A stretch of 64,000 nt of DNA, taken from assembly GCF_013466985.1 (NCBI RefSeq), contig NZ_CP059164.1, forward strand, positions 1,311,001 through 1,375,000. The letters are read 5' to 3'. The DNA comes from Nocardioides ungokensis (lineage in GTDB: Bacteria > Actinomycetota > Actinomycetes > Propionibacteriales > Nocardioidaceae). Below, piece by piece: positions 1-10,288 of this stretch (positions are counted from its first letter, which is position 1; each line of letters begins with the position of its first letter). The position numbers were made by a program, and so were the translations under genes. Below the pieces are notes generated by a model that was given only the letters and a program-made list of their open reading frames with translations, had not been told where the DNA came from and did not search any database.

Positions 1-800
1 AGGGACTCGGCCACGTCGGAGGCATCCGCACCGCTGGCCACCATCGCCGGGGCCAGGTCGCGCAGCAGCATCAGCGTGCCGGCGCGGTTGCGGTTGTGGG
101 CCTCGTCGCCCATCTGGAGCATCTGGGTGAGGATGCCGGTGACGTCGACGGGCCCCGTGGAGTCGACCGTCGAGCGAACCGCGCGCTGGAGCAGCGGGCC
201 GAGCACCTCGCGCATCCAGCGCAGCCGGGTCAGCACCTCCGGCCCGTACGCGCCGTAGCGGAGCACCTTGCCGAGCCCCTCGTTGAGCGAGCAGTGGGTG
301 CGGGCTCCCGTGGCGAGGTCCTCCAGCACGAACATCCACATGCTCGGGGTCACCACGCCGGCCATCGGGCCCACGGTGCCGCGGTGGTGGCACGGCTCGA
401 GCGAGACGTCGGAGCCCTTCTCGAACAGGGCGACCGCGTCCTCGGGGTCCTCGACGAGCCCCTCCAGCGCCGCGCCGCCCATCAGCGCGCCGCGCAGCGG
501 GCCCGAGGCGCGCTCCCAGGCGATCGGCGGGCCCGCGTGCAGGAACTGGCCCGGCTCCAGGCCGAGCAGCTCCGACGCCGGGGCCACGTCGACCAGGTGG
601 GCGGTCACGCCGAGCATGGCCGCCAGGGCCCGCTGGTTCGCGTCCCGGCGCAGGGGGTCGGCGGCCACGACCGCGAGGTCGGCCTCGGTGCCGGGCATCG
701 GCGGGCGCCAGTCGACCCGGGTGACGGCGACGGCCTGCTCGGCCACGGCGTCGGCGAACAGGTCGGCGCCGGCGGACACGACGTGGGTGGGGGTCGTCAT
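1..800 (-). CDS. DUF1116 protein (YlbE/AllG-like), C-terminus cut off
   Basis: About 266 codons are visible from the ATG at 800; the frame is still open at the window edge, so the C-terminus is missing. DUF1116 proteins (E. coli YlbE) occur with FdrA and YlbF (DUF2877). In E. coli this trio is tied to the oxamate carbamoyltransferase step of allantoin use: oxalurate plus phosphate gives oxamate plus carbamoyl phosphate. A CSLNEGLG stretch at about residues 170-177 and the gene order support the call. The start overlaps the fdrA stop by one base (TGATG), so it is the third gene of a DUF2877-fdrA-DUF1116 operon and is probably translationally coupled. The substrate here is inferred, not seen; ureidomalonate is proposed from the neighbouring genes. 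Confidence 0.85.
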   Translation of the reverse strand, partial: MTTPTHVVSAGADLFADAVAEQAVAVTRVDWRPPMPGTEADLAVVAADPLRRDANQRALAAMLGVTAHLVDVAPASELLGLEPGQFLHAGPPIAWERASGPLRGALMGGAALEGLVEDPEDAVALFEKGSDVSLEPCHHRGTVGPMAGVVTPSMWMFVLEDLATGARTHCSLNEGLGKVLRYGAYGPEVLTRLRWMREVLGPLLQRAVRSTVDSTGPVDVTGILTQMLQMGDEAHNRNRAGTLMLLRDLAPAMVASGADASDVAES

Positions 801-2284
801 CAGTGGCCCTCTCGGGTGTCGGGGAGGAGGTCGATCGCGCGCCGGGTGGCGGCGGCGTTGGACAGGTGCACCTCGGCGCCGGCGTCGACGAGCGCGGTCA
901 CCTGGCGGCGGAGCCCCTGGGGATCGGCGTCGGTGCCGACGACCGCGACCACGACCGGTTGCCGCACGGCGGCGATCGCGGGCGCCAGCGCGGCGGCCGG
1001 GTCTGTCTCGGAGCCGTGGCCCAGGACGACGTCGAGGAGCACGACCGCGGTGCGCTCGTCGGCGGCGACCCGGGCGAGGTGCTCGAGCCGCAGGGTCGGG
1101 TCGATCATCGGGTGCGCGCGGCCCGCGGTGAGCGCGTCGTCGCCGAAGTCGACCATCGTGTGGCCGGCACCGTCGGCGGGGGCCGCCAGGTCCGGGCCCA
1201 GCGCGAGGGTCGGGGGGGAGAGCGGGATGTTGCTGTGCACCGGGCCCAGCGACGCCGCCGCGATCAGCATCGCCTCGTCGCACAGAGTGCCGCCCACGAA
1301 GAGGCCGCGCAGCCCGGTGCCCGTCGTGGCGCGGGCCGCCTCGCCCGCCACCGGCCAGGTCGGTACGCCGCGCCCCAGCCGCTGCAGGACCCGCTCGGCG
1401 GCGGTGGTCAGGTCGGCCTGACCGGCCCCGAGCAGGGCGAACTCGACCGGGGTGTCGAGCGTGGCGGCGTACTCGCGGATCTCGGCGGCGACGTCCTCGG
1501 CCGGCGGCTTGGACACCACGACCAAGAGCTCGACGGCCGGGTCGGCGTCGAGGCGCCGCATCGCCTCGCGGGTCGAGAGGCCACGCACGTCGGCGGAGAG
1601 GTCGCGCCCACCGACGCCGAGCGCGGAGCCGACGCCCACGCCCGCGTGGTCCAGGAGCGCGAGCAGCTGCTGGCACCCGGTGCCCGAGGCCGCGACGATG
1701 CCGACGGGTCCGGGGGCCACGGTGTTGGCGAACCCGAGGCCGAGCCCGCCGACGACGGCGGTCCCGCAGTCCGGCCCCATCACCAGCAGGCCCCGGCCGG
1801 CGGCCGTGCGCTTGAGCGCCAGCTCCTGCTCCAGGGGCACGTTGTCGCTGAAGATCATCACGTCGCGACCGGCGTCGAGGGCGTCCATCGCCTCGACCAG
1901 GGCGCTCGCACCCGGCACCGAGACCAGCGCGATCCCGTCGCTGCTGCCGCGCAGCGCGGTCGCCGTGGTGCGCGGCGGAGCCGTCTCGGCCGGGCCTGCG
2001 TCGCGCCGGCCGGCGTCGCGCAGCGCCTCGTCGACCCCGGCGAGCGCACGCTCGAGCGCCGACTCGTCGTCGAGGCGCAGGGCGACGACCATCGCGTTGG
2101 CGTCGGCGTCCGCCGGCACCTCGAAGCCCATCTGGGTCAGCACCTCGATGTTCAGCGCGGTGGCCATGGCCACCTGCGCCGCGGCCACGCCCTCGATGCC
2201 CTGCACGGTGCGGCTCACCTGCAGCAGGGTCACCGAGTCGGCGTAGGCGCCGGCGCGCAGCTCGACGTGGGTCAGGTCGGTCAT
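800..2284 (-). CDS. fdrA: FdrA-family acyl-CoA synthetase-like subunit
   Basis: A 494-residue protein of the FdrA family, built like the succinyl-CoA ligase alpha/beta CoA-binding and ligase modules. Glycine-rich GPDCGTA (residues 170-176) and ASGTG (199-203) are the recognisable family motifs. In E. coli, FdrA works with YlbE and YlbF in carbamoyl transfer from oxalurate to phosphate, making carbamoyl phosphate for a carbamate kinase. Here it overlaps DUF2877 upstream (ATGA at 2281-2284) and DUF1116 downstream, giving the usual three-gene order. A carbamate kinase and a ring-opening amidohydrolase lie near 24-26 kb, which supports a carbamoyl-phosphate-forming role. The real substrate cannot be read from the sequence. 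Confidence 0.9.
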   Translation of the reverse strand: MTDLTHVELRAGAYADSVTLLQVSRTVQGIEGVAAAQVAMATALNIEVLTQMGFEVPADADANAMVVALRLDDESALERALAGVDEALRDAGRRDAGPAETAPPRTTATALRGSSDGIALVSVPGASALVEAMDALDAGRDVMIFSDNVPLEQELALKRTAAGRGLLVMGPDCGTAVVGGLGLGFANTVAPGPVGIVAASGTGCQQLLALLDHAGVGVGSALGVGGRDLSADVRGLSTREAMRRLDADPAVELLVVVSKPPAEDVAAEIREYAATLDTPVEFALLGAGQADLTTAAERVLQRLGRGVPTWPVAGEAARATTGTGLRGLFVGGTLCDEAMLIAAASLGPVHSNIPLSPPTLALGPDLAAPADGAGHTMVDFGDDALTAGRAHPMIDPTLRLEHLARVAADERTAVVLLDVVLGHGSETDPAAALAPAIAAVRQPVVVAVVGTDADPQGLRRQVTALVDAGAEVHLSNAAATRRAIDLLPDTREGH

Positions 2285-3051
2285 GCAGCGACTCCGTTCG
2301 TGTGGTCGAGCTCTGCCCGAGCCAGGAGGGCGCCGTACAACAGTCCGGCGCCCGAGGTGTGCCCGACCGCGGCGAGCGCCGCGGCCTGGTCGGGTTCATG
2401 GGGGGTGCCGATCGCGGCGACGAACGCGGCGTACTCGGGCAGCACCTCGCCGTGCAGCGCGCAGTCGAGGAGCGTGGCCGAGAGCAGCGTGGTCCGGGGG
2501 AGCAGCGAGCGGACGGCAGCGTCGAGGACCTGCGTGGCGCGACCAGCCGCCCGGTGCAGGGCGAGCCAGCCGCAGAGCACGTCGTCTCCCAGCGGGGTCA
2601 GGCCGTCGCCGCGGCCGACCAGCCGGGCTGCATCGGCGGGGTCGAGCTGACGCGCGGGGCTGCGGTGCAGCCCGACCGAGGCGACGAACTCGCGGACCGC
2701 GGCCGGGACCGCGTCGACCTCCACCGGACGCGGACGGGGTCGGCGCAGGTCGAGCTGCGGGACCTGGGCGTCCACGATGCGGCCCACGGCCAGGGGCCGC
2801 CCGTCGAGGTGCAGGACGCCGGCCTCGACGCGGGCGGAGGCCGTCTCGAGCCCGGCGAGGTCGTCGGTGCCGAGGCCGAGTGCGCACGGGACCCGGGCGG
2901 CACCGCGGCCGACGACGCCGAGGCACCAGCCGTCGAGGTCGAGGTAGAGCGCGTGGCGGCCGCGGTGGACCACGGCGCGGGCACCGTCGGGTGCGGCGCG
3001 CAACCGTTCCCGGACCCGGAGCGGGGCGCTGACCGGGAGGGAGGGGCTCAC
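2281..3051 (-). CDS. DUF2877 protein (YlbF/AllH-like)
   Basis: A 256-residue DUF2877 protein starting at a GTG (3051), first gene of the leftward operon with fdrA and DUF1116. The glycine/aspartate motif GRGDGLTPLGDD at roughly residues 145-160 is characteristic of the family. E. coli YlbF is the third partner of the FdrA/YlbE carbamoyltransferase system. The gene is divergent from the PucR-type regulator, and the 70-80 bp between them carry a GTGA-N5-TGCCA site like those found upstream of other catabolic genes in this window. No catalytic residue can be assigned from sequence alone. Confidence 0.88.
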   Translation of the reverse strand: MSPSLPVSAPLRVRERLRAAPDGARAVVHRGRHALYLDLDGWCLGVVGRGAARVPCALGLGTDDLAGLETASARVEAGVLHLDGRPLAVGRIVDAQVPQLDLRRPRPRPVEVDAVPAAVREFVASVGLHRSPARQLDPADAARLVGRGDGLTPLGDDVLCGWLALHRAAGRATQVLDAAVRSLLPRTTLLSATLLDCALHGEVLPEYAAFVAAIGTPHEPDQAAALAAVGHTSGAGLLYGALLARAELDHTNGVAA

Positions 3052-3090
3052 GGTTCTCGACGCTAGCGGCCCCCGTTACGGTTTGCCGAT

Positions 3091-3104
3091 GTGAGGTTGT
3101 GCCA
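3091..3104. promoter_or_regulatory. Putative operator, divergent DUF2877 / PucR region
   Basis: GTGA-ggttg-TGCCA at 3091-3104. The right half equals the TGCCA half of the site at 23781, and the whole matches the inverted copy near 30185 (GTGA-N5-TGCCA). It lies in the short divergent spacer between the regulator and the fdrA operon. The binding protein is not known; the adjacent PucR-type regulator is the natural candidate. Confidence 0.4.
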
Positions 3105-3130
3105 ACGATCCCGCCAGAGGAGTGCAAACG

Positions 3131-4399
3131 TTGATAACCGGTGACCACGGAGAGGCCGCGGCCGCGCTGGCGCGGGTCGACGCGCTGCACACGGGCCTGA
3201 CCCAGATCGTGCTGGAGGGCGGCAACCTCGACGGGATCGCCGCGGAGGTGGCGCGGGTGCTCGGCGTCGGCGTGCTCTTCAGCTCCACCGACGGGCGTGA
3301 GCGCGCCGCCGCGCTCATGCCCGAGCAGCGCGAGGTGCTGCGCACGCACGGCCTGATGGACCCGACCGGCCGGCTCCGGACCGAGCGCATCGGGCAGACC
3401 GCCCCGGTGGGCGGGGGTGAGGCCCGCGGGCTGCGGGTCGCCGCCGGCGGTGTCGACCTGGCCCGGCTGGTCTGCCTGCGGGCCGACGGGCCGATCTCCT
3501 CCGACGACGTGCACGCCCTGGAGCGGGCCGCCGCGGTGGCCGCCCTGCTGATCACGCGCGAGGAGGCCGTGACCGCGGTCGAGAACAAGTACCAGGGCGA
3601 CTTCCTGCGCGACCTGCTGCTGCGCCGCACCGCCGACGAGGAGTACGTCGCCGAGCATGCCGACACCTTCGGCTGGGACCTGCGACGCCCGGTCGTCGTG
3701 GTGGCCGCGGAGATCGACCCGCCCGGCGCGGACGAGCCGGCGGCCACGCGCAGCCAGCGCCGCCAGTGGCAGGAGCGTTTCTCGGCGGCCTGGCGCCAGG
3801 TCGCCCGGGGCATCGACCCCGCCGCCCCGTGCGTGGACTTCACCTCCGAGGTCGTCACCCTGCTGCCCCTCGCCGACGGTGCCGACGAGGATCCCGTCGC
3901 GGGCCACGGCGTCGTACGCCGCGCGGTCACCGCGGTGACCGGCGACAAGGGCGGCGGCCGTCGGCCGTTCTCGGTCGGGGTGAGCCGCGTCGCGCACTCC
4001 CTCGAGGAGCTGCCCGAGGCCTACGCCCAGGCACGCCGGGCGGTCGAGGTCGGCCGGCGGGTGTCCGGTGGAGGCTCCACGACGTTCTTCGACCAGCTCG
4101 GCCTGCACCGGCTGATCGCCCTGGTGCCCGACACCGCGGAGCTGCGCGCCTTCACCCGCGACGTGCTCGGGCCGCTGGCGGAGACCACAGCCGAGGCGGC
4201 CGACCTGCGGGAGACGCTGCAGGTGCTGCTGGACACGAACTTCAACGTCGCGGAGGCCGCGCGGCTGCAGTTCTTCCACTACAACACGATGCGCTACCGG
4301 GTCTCCAAGCTGGAGCGGCTGCTCGGTCCGTTGTCGTCCGACCCGCACCTGCGGCTCGACGTCGCGGTCGCCCTGCGTGTCCTGGAGATCGCGGGCTGA
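3131..4399 (+). CDS. PucR-family transcriptional regulator
   Basis: A protein of about 422 residues with the PucR layout: an N-terminal sensory part, a central GGDEF-like/CdaR region (roughly residues 180-330), and a C-terminal HTH_30 domain near residues 355-415 with the motif NVAEAARLQFFHYNTMRYR. Family members activate purine, allantoin or sugar-acid catabolism. The frame is open from a GTG at 3122, but the Shine-Dalgarno-like AGAGGAG at 3116-3122 abuts that codon; it is well spaced for the TTG at 3131, which I prefer. The gene is divergent from the fdrA operon and directly precedes the uracil permease and molybdenum hydroxylase genes, so control of pyrimidine or purine use is likely. Confidence 0.85.
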   Translation: MITGDHGEAAAALARVDALHTGLTQIVLEGGNLDGIAAEVARVLGVGVLFSSTDGRERAAALMPEQREVLRTHGLMDPTGRLRTERIGQTAPVGGGEARGLRVAAGGVDLARLVCLRADGPISSDDVHALERAAAVAALLITREEAVTAVENKYQGDFLRDLLLRRTADEEYVAEHADTFGWDLRRPVVVVAAEIDPPGADEPAATRSQRRQWQERFSAAWRQVARGIDPAAPCVDFTSEVVTLLPLADGADEDPVAGHGVVRRAVTAVTGDKGGGRRPFSVGVSRVAHSLEELPEAYAQARRAVEVGRRVSGGGSTTFFDQLGLHRLIALVPDTAELRAFTRDVLGPLAETTAEAADLRETLQVLLDTNFNVAEAARLQFFHYNTMRYRVSKLERLLGPLSSDPHLRLDVAVALRVLEIAG

Positions 4400-4471
4400 T
4401 CACGCCCCGGTAACGGTTCCCACGCGGCGGTGGCGCGCCCACAACAGGTGCCAGCGGGAGCGGTGTTCCTT

Positions 4472-4486
4472 CGGCATTTGTCGCCG
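4472..4486. promoter_or_regulatory. Putative operator upstream of the uracil permease
   Basis: CGGCA-tttgt-CGCCG at 4472-4486 is an imperfect version of the GGCA-N5-TGCC site seen elsewhere in the window. It overlaps a possible -35 (TTGTCG, 4478-4483) that is 17 bp from a weak -10-like TGTAGA at 4501-4506. It lies 68 bp upstream of the permease start. Confidence 0.3.
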
Positions 4487-4553
4487 TCGTGGGTGTGTCA
4501 TGTAGATCACTAGTTTGTGGAGCCTCGGGGCCATCCAAGTGAGAGGAATGCCC

Positions 4554-5936
4554 ATGTCGTCGATGTTCAAGTGGGATGTGGTCGATCCGGCCCCGGGGGA
4601 ACCCGTCGGGCCGCGACAGCGACTCAGCTGGGGCCGCACTGCGGGCCTCGGCGCCCAGCACGTGGTCGCCATGTTCGGCGCCACGTTCGTGTTCCCGCTG
4701 GTCATGGGCCTGGACCCCAACCTGGCGATCATGTTCTCGGGAATCTGCACCATCCTGTTCCTGCTGATCTGCAGCAACCGGGTCCCCAGCTACCTCGGCA
4801 CCAGCGCGTCCTTCGTGGCGAGCGTCGCGGCCATCCGCAACCAGGGTGGCGACTCGGCTGACGTGACCGGCGCGATCATGATCGCCGGCATCGTGCTCCT
4901 CCTCGTGGGCGTGCTCGTCCACTTCGCCGGCGCCGGCCTGATCCACAAGATCCTGCCCCCGGCCGTGACCGGGGCCGTGGTCATGCTGATCGGCTTCAAC
5001 CTCGCCCCGGTCGTCGCGGGCATCTACTGGCCCCAGGACCAGTGGATCGCGCTGCTGACCGCGACGTTCATGGTCTGCGCGGCGGTGCTCTTCCCGGGCT
5101 TCTGGTCGCGGATCGCGGTCTTCCTGGCCCTGATCTTCGGCTTCGTGATGTCGTGGGTGTTCGACAAGGTCTTCGGCACCATCAACTCGGTCGTTCCCGC
5201 GCTCGGCGACAAGGCGACGGAGCACGACCGCCTGTGGGCGTGGAGCGGCGTCGGCAAGGCCGACTGGATCGGCTTCCCGAGCGGCACGCTGCAGGACGGC
5301 GTCTCGGTCGTGCACGGCCCGAGCTTCTCGCTCACCTTCATCCTGCTGGTGCTTCCGGGCGTCATCGCCCTGATCGCGGAGAACACCGGTCACGTCAAGG
5401 CGGTGGCCGAGATGACCGGCGACGACCTCGACCCGTACATGGGCCGCGCGATCGGTGCCGACGGCTTCGCCACCGCGCTCGCCAGCGCCTTCGGCGGCTC
5501 GCCGACCACGACGTACGCCGAGAACATCGGCGTCATGGGTGCCACCAAGGTCTACTCCACGGCGGCCTACTACGTGGCCGCTGCGGTCGCGATCCTGCTG
5601 GGCCTGTGCCCGAAGTTCGGTGCCGTCGTCAACGCGACGCCGGGCGGCGTCCTCGGCGGCATCACCGTGGTCCTCTACGGGATGATCGGTCTCGTGGGTG
5701 CCAAGATCTGGGTGGAGAACCGGGTCGACTTCGGTGACCCCGTCAACATGGTCGGCCTCGCCGCCGGCCTGATCGCCGGCATCGGCGGCGTGAGCCTGAC
5801 GTTCTCCGACAACTTCCAGCTCGGTGGCATCGCGCTCGGCACGATCCTCGTCATCGTCTACTTCCACCTCGTGAACCGTGGCCACCACACCGGTCCCACG
5901 CACCGGGGTGCCGACGAGGTCACGCACGCGCTGTGA
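4554..5936 (+). CDS. NCS2 uracil permease (UraA/RutG-like)
   Basis: A 460-residue NCS2 nucleobase transporter with about 12-14 hydrophobic segments. It closely follows UraA: HVVAMFGATFVFP in the first helix, an E-N-T-G-H pattern matching the uracil-binding Glu/His helix, and GGSPTTTYAENIGVM matching the second Glu-containing helix. Three ATGs lie close together; the AGAGGA at 4542-4547 is correctly spaced only for the ATG at 4554. The permease stop overlaps the start of the molybdenum hydroxylase FAD subunit, so uptake and ring oxidation are co-transcribed. UraA-like residues favour uracil or thymine over xanthine, though NCS2 specificity needs testing. Confidence 0.92.
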   Translation: MSSMFKWDVVDPAPGEPVGPRQRLSWGRTAGLGAQHVVAMFGATFVFPLVMGLDPNLAIMFSGICTILFLLICSNRVPSYLGTSASFVASVAAIRNQGGDSADVTGAIMIAGIVLLLVGVLVHFAGAGLIHKILPPAVTGAVVMLIGFNLAPVVAGIYWPQDQWIALLTATFMVCAAVLFPGFWSRIAVFLALIFGFVMSWVFDKVFGTINSVVPALGDKATEHDRLWAWSGVGKADWIGFPSGTLQDGVSVVHGPSFSLTFILLVLPGVIALIAENTGHVKAVAEMTGDDLDPYMGRAIGADGFATALASAFGGSPTTTYAENIGVMGATKVYSTAAYYVAAAVAILLGLCPKFGAVVNATPGGVLGGITVVLYGMIGLVGAKIWVENRVDFGDPVNMVGLAAGLIAGIGGVSLTFSDNFQLGGIALGTILVIVYFHLVNRGHHTGPTHRGADEVTHAL

Positions 5937-6762
5937 AGCCCGCACCGTTCGACTACCGCCGCCCGGGGTCGCTGCCCGAGGCCCTCGAGGCCCTGGCCGG
6001 CGAGCCGAACGCCAAGGTGCTGGCAGGAGGCCAGAGCCTGGTCCCGTTGCTGTCGATGCGGCTCGCGGCTCCCGCGATGCTCGTCGACATCAACGGGCTC
6101 CCGGGCCTGGCCGACATCACCGTCGACGCGTCGGGCGTGCGCATCGGGGCGCTCGCCCGGCACGCCGACGTGCTCGCCTCGGCCGACGTACGCCGGGTCC
6201 AGCCGCTGGTCTCCGAGGCGCTGGCCCACGTCGCGCACGCGACCATCCGCAACCGCGGCACGACCGTCGGCTCGATCGTGCACGCGGACGCGGCCGCGGA
6301 GATGCCCGTCGTGCTGAGCCTGGTCGGCGGCTCGGTCGAGGTGGCCTCGGTCCGGGGCACCCGCACGATCGCAGCCGACGACCTCTACGTCGGCCCGCTC
6401 GAGACGTCGCTCGCCCACGACGAGATCGCGACGTCCGCCTTCTTCCCGGCGCTCGCGCCGGGCGCGGGGGTGGCCTTCGAGGAGATCGCCCGCCGGCACG
6501 GCGACTACGCCCTGTGCGGCGGGGGCGCGGTCGTCGACGGCGACTCCGTCCGGGTCGGCTACGTGTCCGTGGCCGACGTCCCCACCGTCGTCGACCTCAG
6601 CGGCGTCCCGCTGGGGGAGCTGGGCGAGGCGGCCCTCGCGCACCTCGAACCGGCCGACGACATCCACGCGACCGCGGCCTACCGTGCCCAGCTGGTCCGC
6701 GTGCTGACCGAGCGGGTCGTGCGGGCCGCCATGGCCGCGACGAGCTCGAAGGAGAACCCCGC

Positions 6763-6766
<4 letters not shown>
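5933..6766 (+). CDS. Molybdenum hydroxylase FAD-binding subunit (CoxM/XdhB type)
   Basis: A 277-residue FAD-binding subunit of the xanthine dehydrogenase/CO dehydrogenase family. The FAD motif AGGQSL lies near residues 32-37, and the second flavin-binding stretch TIRNRGTTVGS is at about 104-114. It starts at a GTG that overlaps the permease stop, and its own stop overlaps the ATG of the 2Fe-2S subunit, making a tightly coupled operon. It passes electrons from the Fe-S subunit to the final acceptor. The enzyme could be a uracil/thymine dehydrogenase given the UraA-like permease and the barbiturase-family gene nearby; xanthine, nicotinate or other heterocycles are alternatives. Confidence 0.92.
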
Positions 6767-7262
<496 letters not shown>

Positions 7263-7266
<4 letters not shown>

Positions 7267-9650
7267 CCACCAAGCTGATGGGCACGCCCGTGCAGCGGGT
7301 GGAGGACCAGCGGTTCCTGCGCGGCCTGGGCCGCTACGTCGACGACGTGGCAGCGGGTCAGGACGTGCTGCACGCCGCCGTGCTGCGCTCGCCGCACGCC
7401 CACGCCCGGATCCTCGACATCGACGTCGACGAGGTGCTCGACCTCGAGGGCGTGCACGCCGTGTGGACCTACGACGACCTGGCCGGCCCGATGGCCGAGC
7501 CGCTGCCGCTCCTCATCCCGCACCCCGCCCTGAGCCACGGTCGCACGCAGTACGCCCTGGCCAAGGACGAGGTGAACCACGTCGGCGAGGCGATCGCCTT
7601 CGTCGTGGCCGACGACCGCTACGTCGCGGAGGACGCGGTCGGCCGGATCAAGGTGTCCTACGACTTCCTGCCGGCGGTGGTCGGCATCGACAACGCCCGC
7701 GCCGCCACGCACCTCGTCCACGACGACGTGCCCGGCAACGTGGGAGCCCGTCTCGAGCAGAACGTCGGCGACGCCCCGACCGCCATCGAGAAGGCCCCGC
7801 ACCGCCTCGAGCTCGACCTGACCATCGAGCGCAGCGCCTGCATGCCGATGGAGGGGCGCGGCACGGTCGCGCGCTGGGACGCCGACATCAACCGGATGCA
7901 GGTGTGGACCTCGACCCAGACCTCGACCGGCGTCCGCGCCGCCGTCGCGGTGAAGCTCGGGCTCGACCTCGGCCAGGTCGACGTGATCACCCCCGACGTC
8001 GGCGGCGGCTTCGGGGTGAAGATCAACCACCCGTGGCCCGAGGAGCTGCTGGTGCCGCTGGCGGCCCGCACCCTGGGCCGCACGGTGAAGTTCACCGAGG
8101 ACCGCCGCGAGCACTTCATCTCCTCGGCCCACGAGCGGGGCCAGGTGCACCACGTGAGCGTCGGGTTCGACGACGAGGGCCGGCTGCTCGGGCTCGACGT
8201 GGAGTTCTGGCACGACCACGGCGCCTACACGCCGTACGGCCTGATCGTCCCGATCATCACCTCCACCCAGCTGCTCGGCCCCTACAAGCCGCAGAACTAC
8301 CGGGTGGTCTTCGAGTCGCTCTACACCAACACCGTGATGGTGACGCCCTACCGCGGCGCCGGGCGGCCGCAGGGCTGCTACACGATGGAGCGGACGATGG
8401 ACGCCATCGCCCAGTACCTCGGCAAGGACCGCACCGAGGTGCGCGCCGTCAACTTCATCCAGCCCGACGAGTTCCCCTACGACCAGGGGCTGATCTTCCA
8501 GGACGGCCGCGAGCTGGAGTACGACTCCGGCGACTACCCGGCCTCGCTGGAGAAGATCAAGGCGCTCATCGGGTGGGACGACTTCCCGACGTTCCGGGAC
8601 TCGATGGCGGCCGCGGGCCGCAAGGTGGGGATCGGCCTGGCCTGCTACGTCGAGGGCACCGGTGTCGGCCCCTACGAGGGCGCGCACGTGCACATCGAGA
8701 CCTCGGGCAAGGTCAAGGTCGCCACCGGCCTGACCACCCAGGGCCAGGGCCACGCCACGGTCTTCGCCCAGCTCGTCGCCGACGAGCTCGGGGTGAAGTT
8801 CGAGGACGTCGAGGTCGTCACCGGCGACACCCGGCGGATGCCGTACGCCGTGGGCACCTTCGCCTCCCGTGCCGCCGTGATGAGCGGCTCGGCGATCCAC
8901 CTCGCGGCCAAGCGGGCCAAGGAGAAGGTCCTCAAGATCGCCGCCGACGCCCTCGAGGCCGACCCGAAGGACCTGCAGATCGTCGACGGGGTCGTCTCGG
9001 TCAAGGGCTCGCCCGGCACGTCCATCGACCTCGGCACGGTCTCGGTGCTCTCGAACCCGCTGCGTTACGCCTTCGACGAGGCCTCCAAGGCCGCGACCCA
9101 GTTCTCCGTCGGCGACCCCGGCAAGCCGCCGGTGCCCGAGGACGAGGAGCCCGGCCTGGAGGGCAAGGACTTCTACAGTCCCGAGCGGGCGACGTTCGCC
9201 TCCGGCATGCACGCCGCGATCGTCGAGACCGACCCGCTGACCGCGGAGATCAGGATCCTCAAGTACGCCGTCGTCCACGACTGCGGCCACCTGATCAACC
9301 CGATGATCGTCGAGGGCCAGATCCACGGTGGCGTCGCGCAGGGCATCGGGGGAGCGCTCTACGAGAGGATGGTCTACGACGAGTCGGGCCAGCTGCTCAA
9401 CGCGTCCTTCATGGACTTCCTGATGCCCTACGTCACCGAGATCCCCGACGGCATCGCCATCGACCACCTCGAGACCCCGTCCCCGCTCAACCCGCTCGGC
9501 ATCAAGGGTGCGGGGGAGGCCGGCGTGATCCCGTCGGCCGCGGTGTTCGCCGCGGCCATCGAGGACGCCGAGGGCTTCCCCATCACCGCGATGCCGATCT
9601 CGCCGTCCGAGCTCTTCGAGCTCCGCCAGACCCGTAAGGACACCCCATGA
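7263..9650 (+). CDS. Molybdenum hydroxylase large (Mo-cofactor) subunit
   Basis: A 795-residue molybdopterin-cytosine-dinucleotide subunit of the xanthine oxidase family. It has VGGGFGVK and PYRGAGRP, the form-II type active-site loop, in place of the AYXCSFR of true CO dehydrogenase. The conserved GIKGAGEAG near the C-terminus supplies the catalytic Glu. It hydroxylates a heterocycle using water. The operon contains a UraA-like permease, an amidase and a CoxG protein; with the distant barbiturase-family gene this favours uracil/thymine to barbiturate/5-methylbarbiturate. Specificity-determining residues are not known well enough to exclude purines or other ring substrates. Confidence 0.93.
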
Positions 9651-10288
9651 AGTTCACCGGAGACGCCGTTCTCAACGCCCCCGTCGACCGGGTCTGGTCG
9701 GCCCTGCTGGACCCGCAGGTCCTGGTCGCCACCATCCCCGGTTGCGAGCGGCTGGAGTCGACCGGCGAGAACGCCTACGCGATGACGGTCACCGCCGGCG
9801 TGGCGGCGATCAAGGGCACGTATGCCGGGTCGTGCGAGCTCTCCGACCTCGACCCCCACAGCTCGCTGGTGATGAAGCTCCAGGGCGCGGGTGCCCCCGG
9901 CACGATCGGGGCCGACGTCAACGTGGGCTTCCGTGACGGCGGCGACGGCACCACGACGATCACCTACGACGCCGACGCGGTCGTCGGCGGCATGGTCGGC
10001 GGCGTCGGCCAGCGGATGCTGACCAGCGTGTCGCGCCGGATGGCCGGTGAGTTCTTCGGCAACGTCGACGCGGTCCTCAGCGGCGCCGCACCCGTCGTGG
10101 CCCCGGCCGCCCAGGCAGCGCCGGGCGCGCACGGTGCCGCCGCCGAGGCCCCGGGCGTCTTCGTCGCGCCGCCGAAGCCCACCGCGGTCGGCTCCCAGGA
10201 CGACTTCCTCAAGGGCATCCTGGTGGGCGCCGGGCTGGTGCTGGCCGGCGTGGTCGTCGGCGGGGTCTTCGGCCGCCGGCGCCCCTGA
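9647..10288 (+). CDS. CoxG-like SRPBCC protein with C-terminal membrane anchor
   Basis: 213 residues: an SRPBCC/CoxG fold over residues 1-150, an Ala/Pro-rich linker (about 150-180), and a C-terminal transmembrane segment ending in GRRRP. CoxG proteins accompany molybdenum hydroxylases and tether or couple them to membrane quinone. Its presence suggests electrons go to the respiratory chain and not to NAD. The ATG at 9647 overlaps the stop of the large subunit and its stop overlaps the amidase start, so it belongs to the same operon. Confidence 0.88.
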   Translation: MKFTGDAVLNAPVDRVWSALLDPQVLVATIPGCERLESTGENAYAMTVTAGVAAIKGTYAGSCELSDLDPHSSLVMKLQGAGAPGTIGADVNVGFRDGGDGTTTITYDADAVVGGMVGGVGQRMLTSVSRRMAGEFFGNVDAVLSGAAPVVAPAAQAAPGAHGAAAEAPGVFVAPPKPTAVGSQDDFLKGILVGAGLVLAGVVVGGVFGRRRP

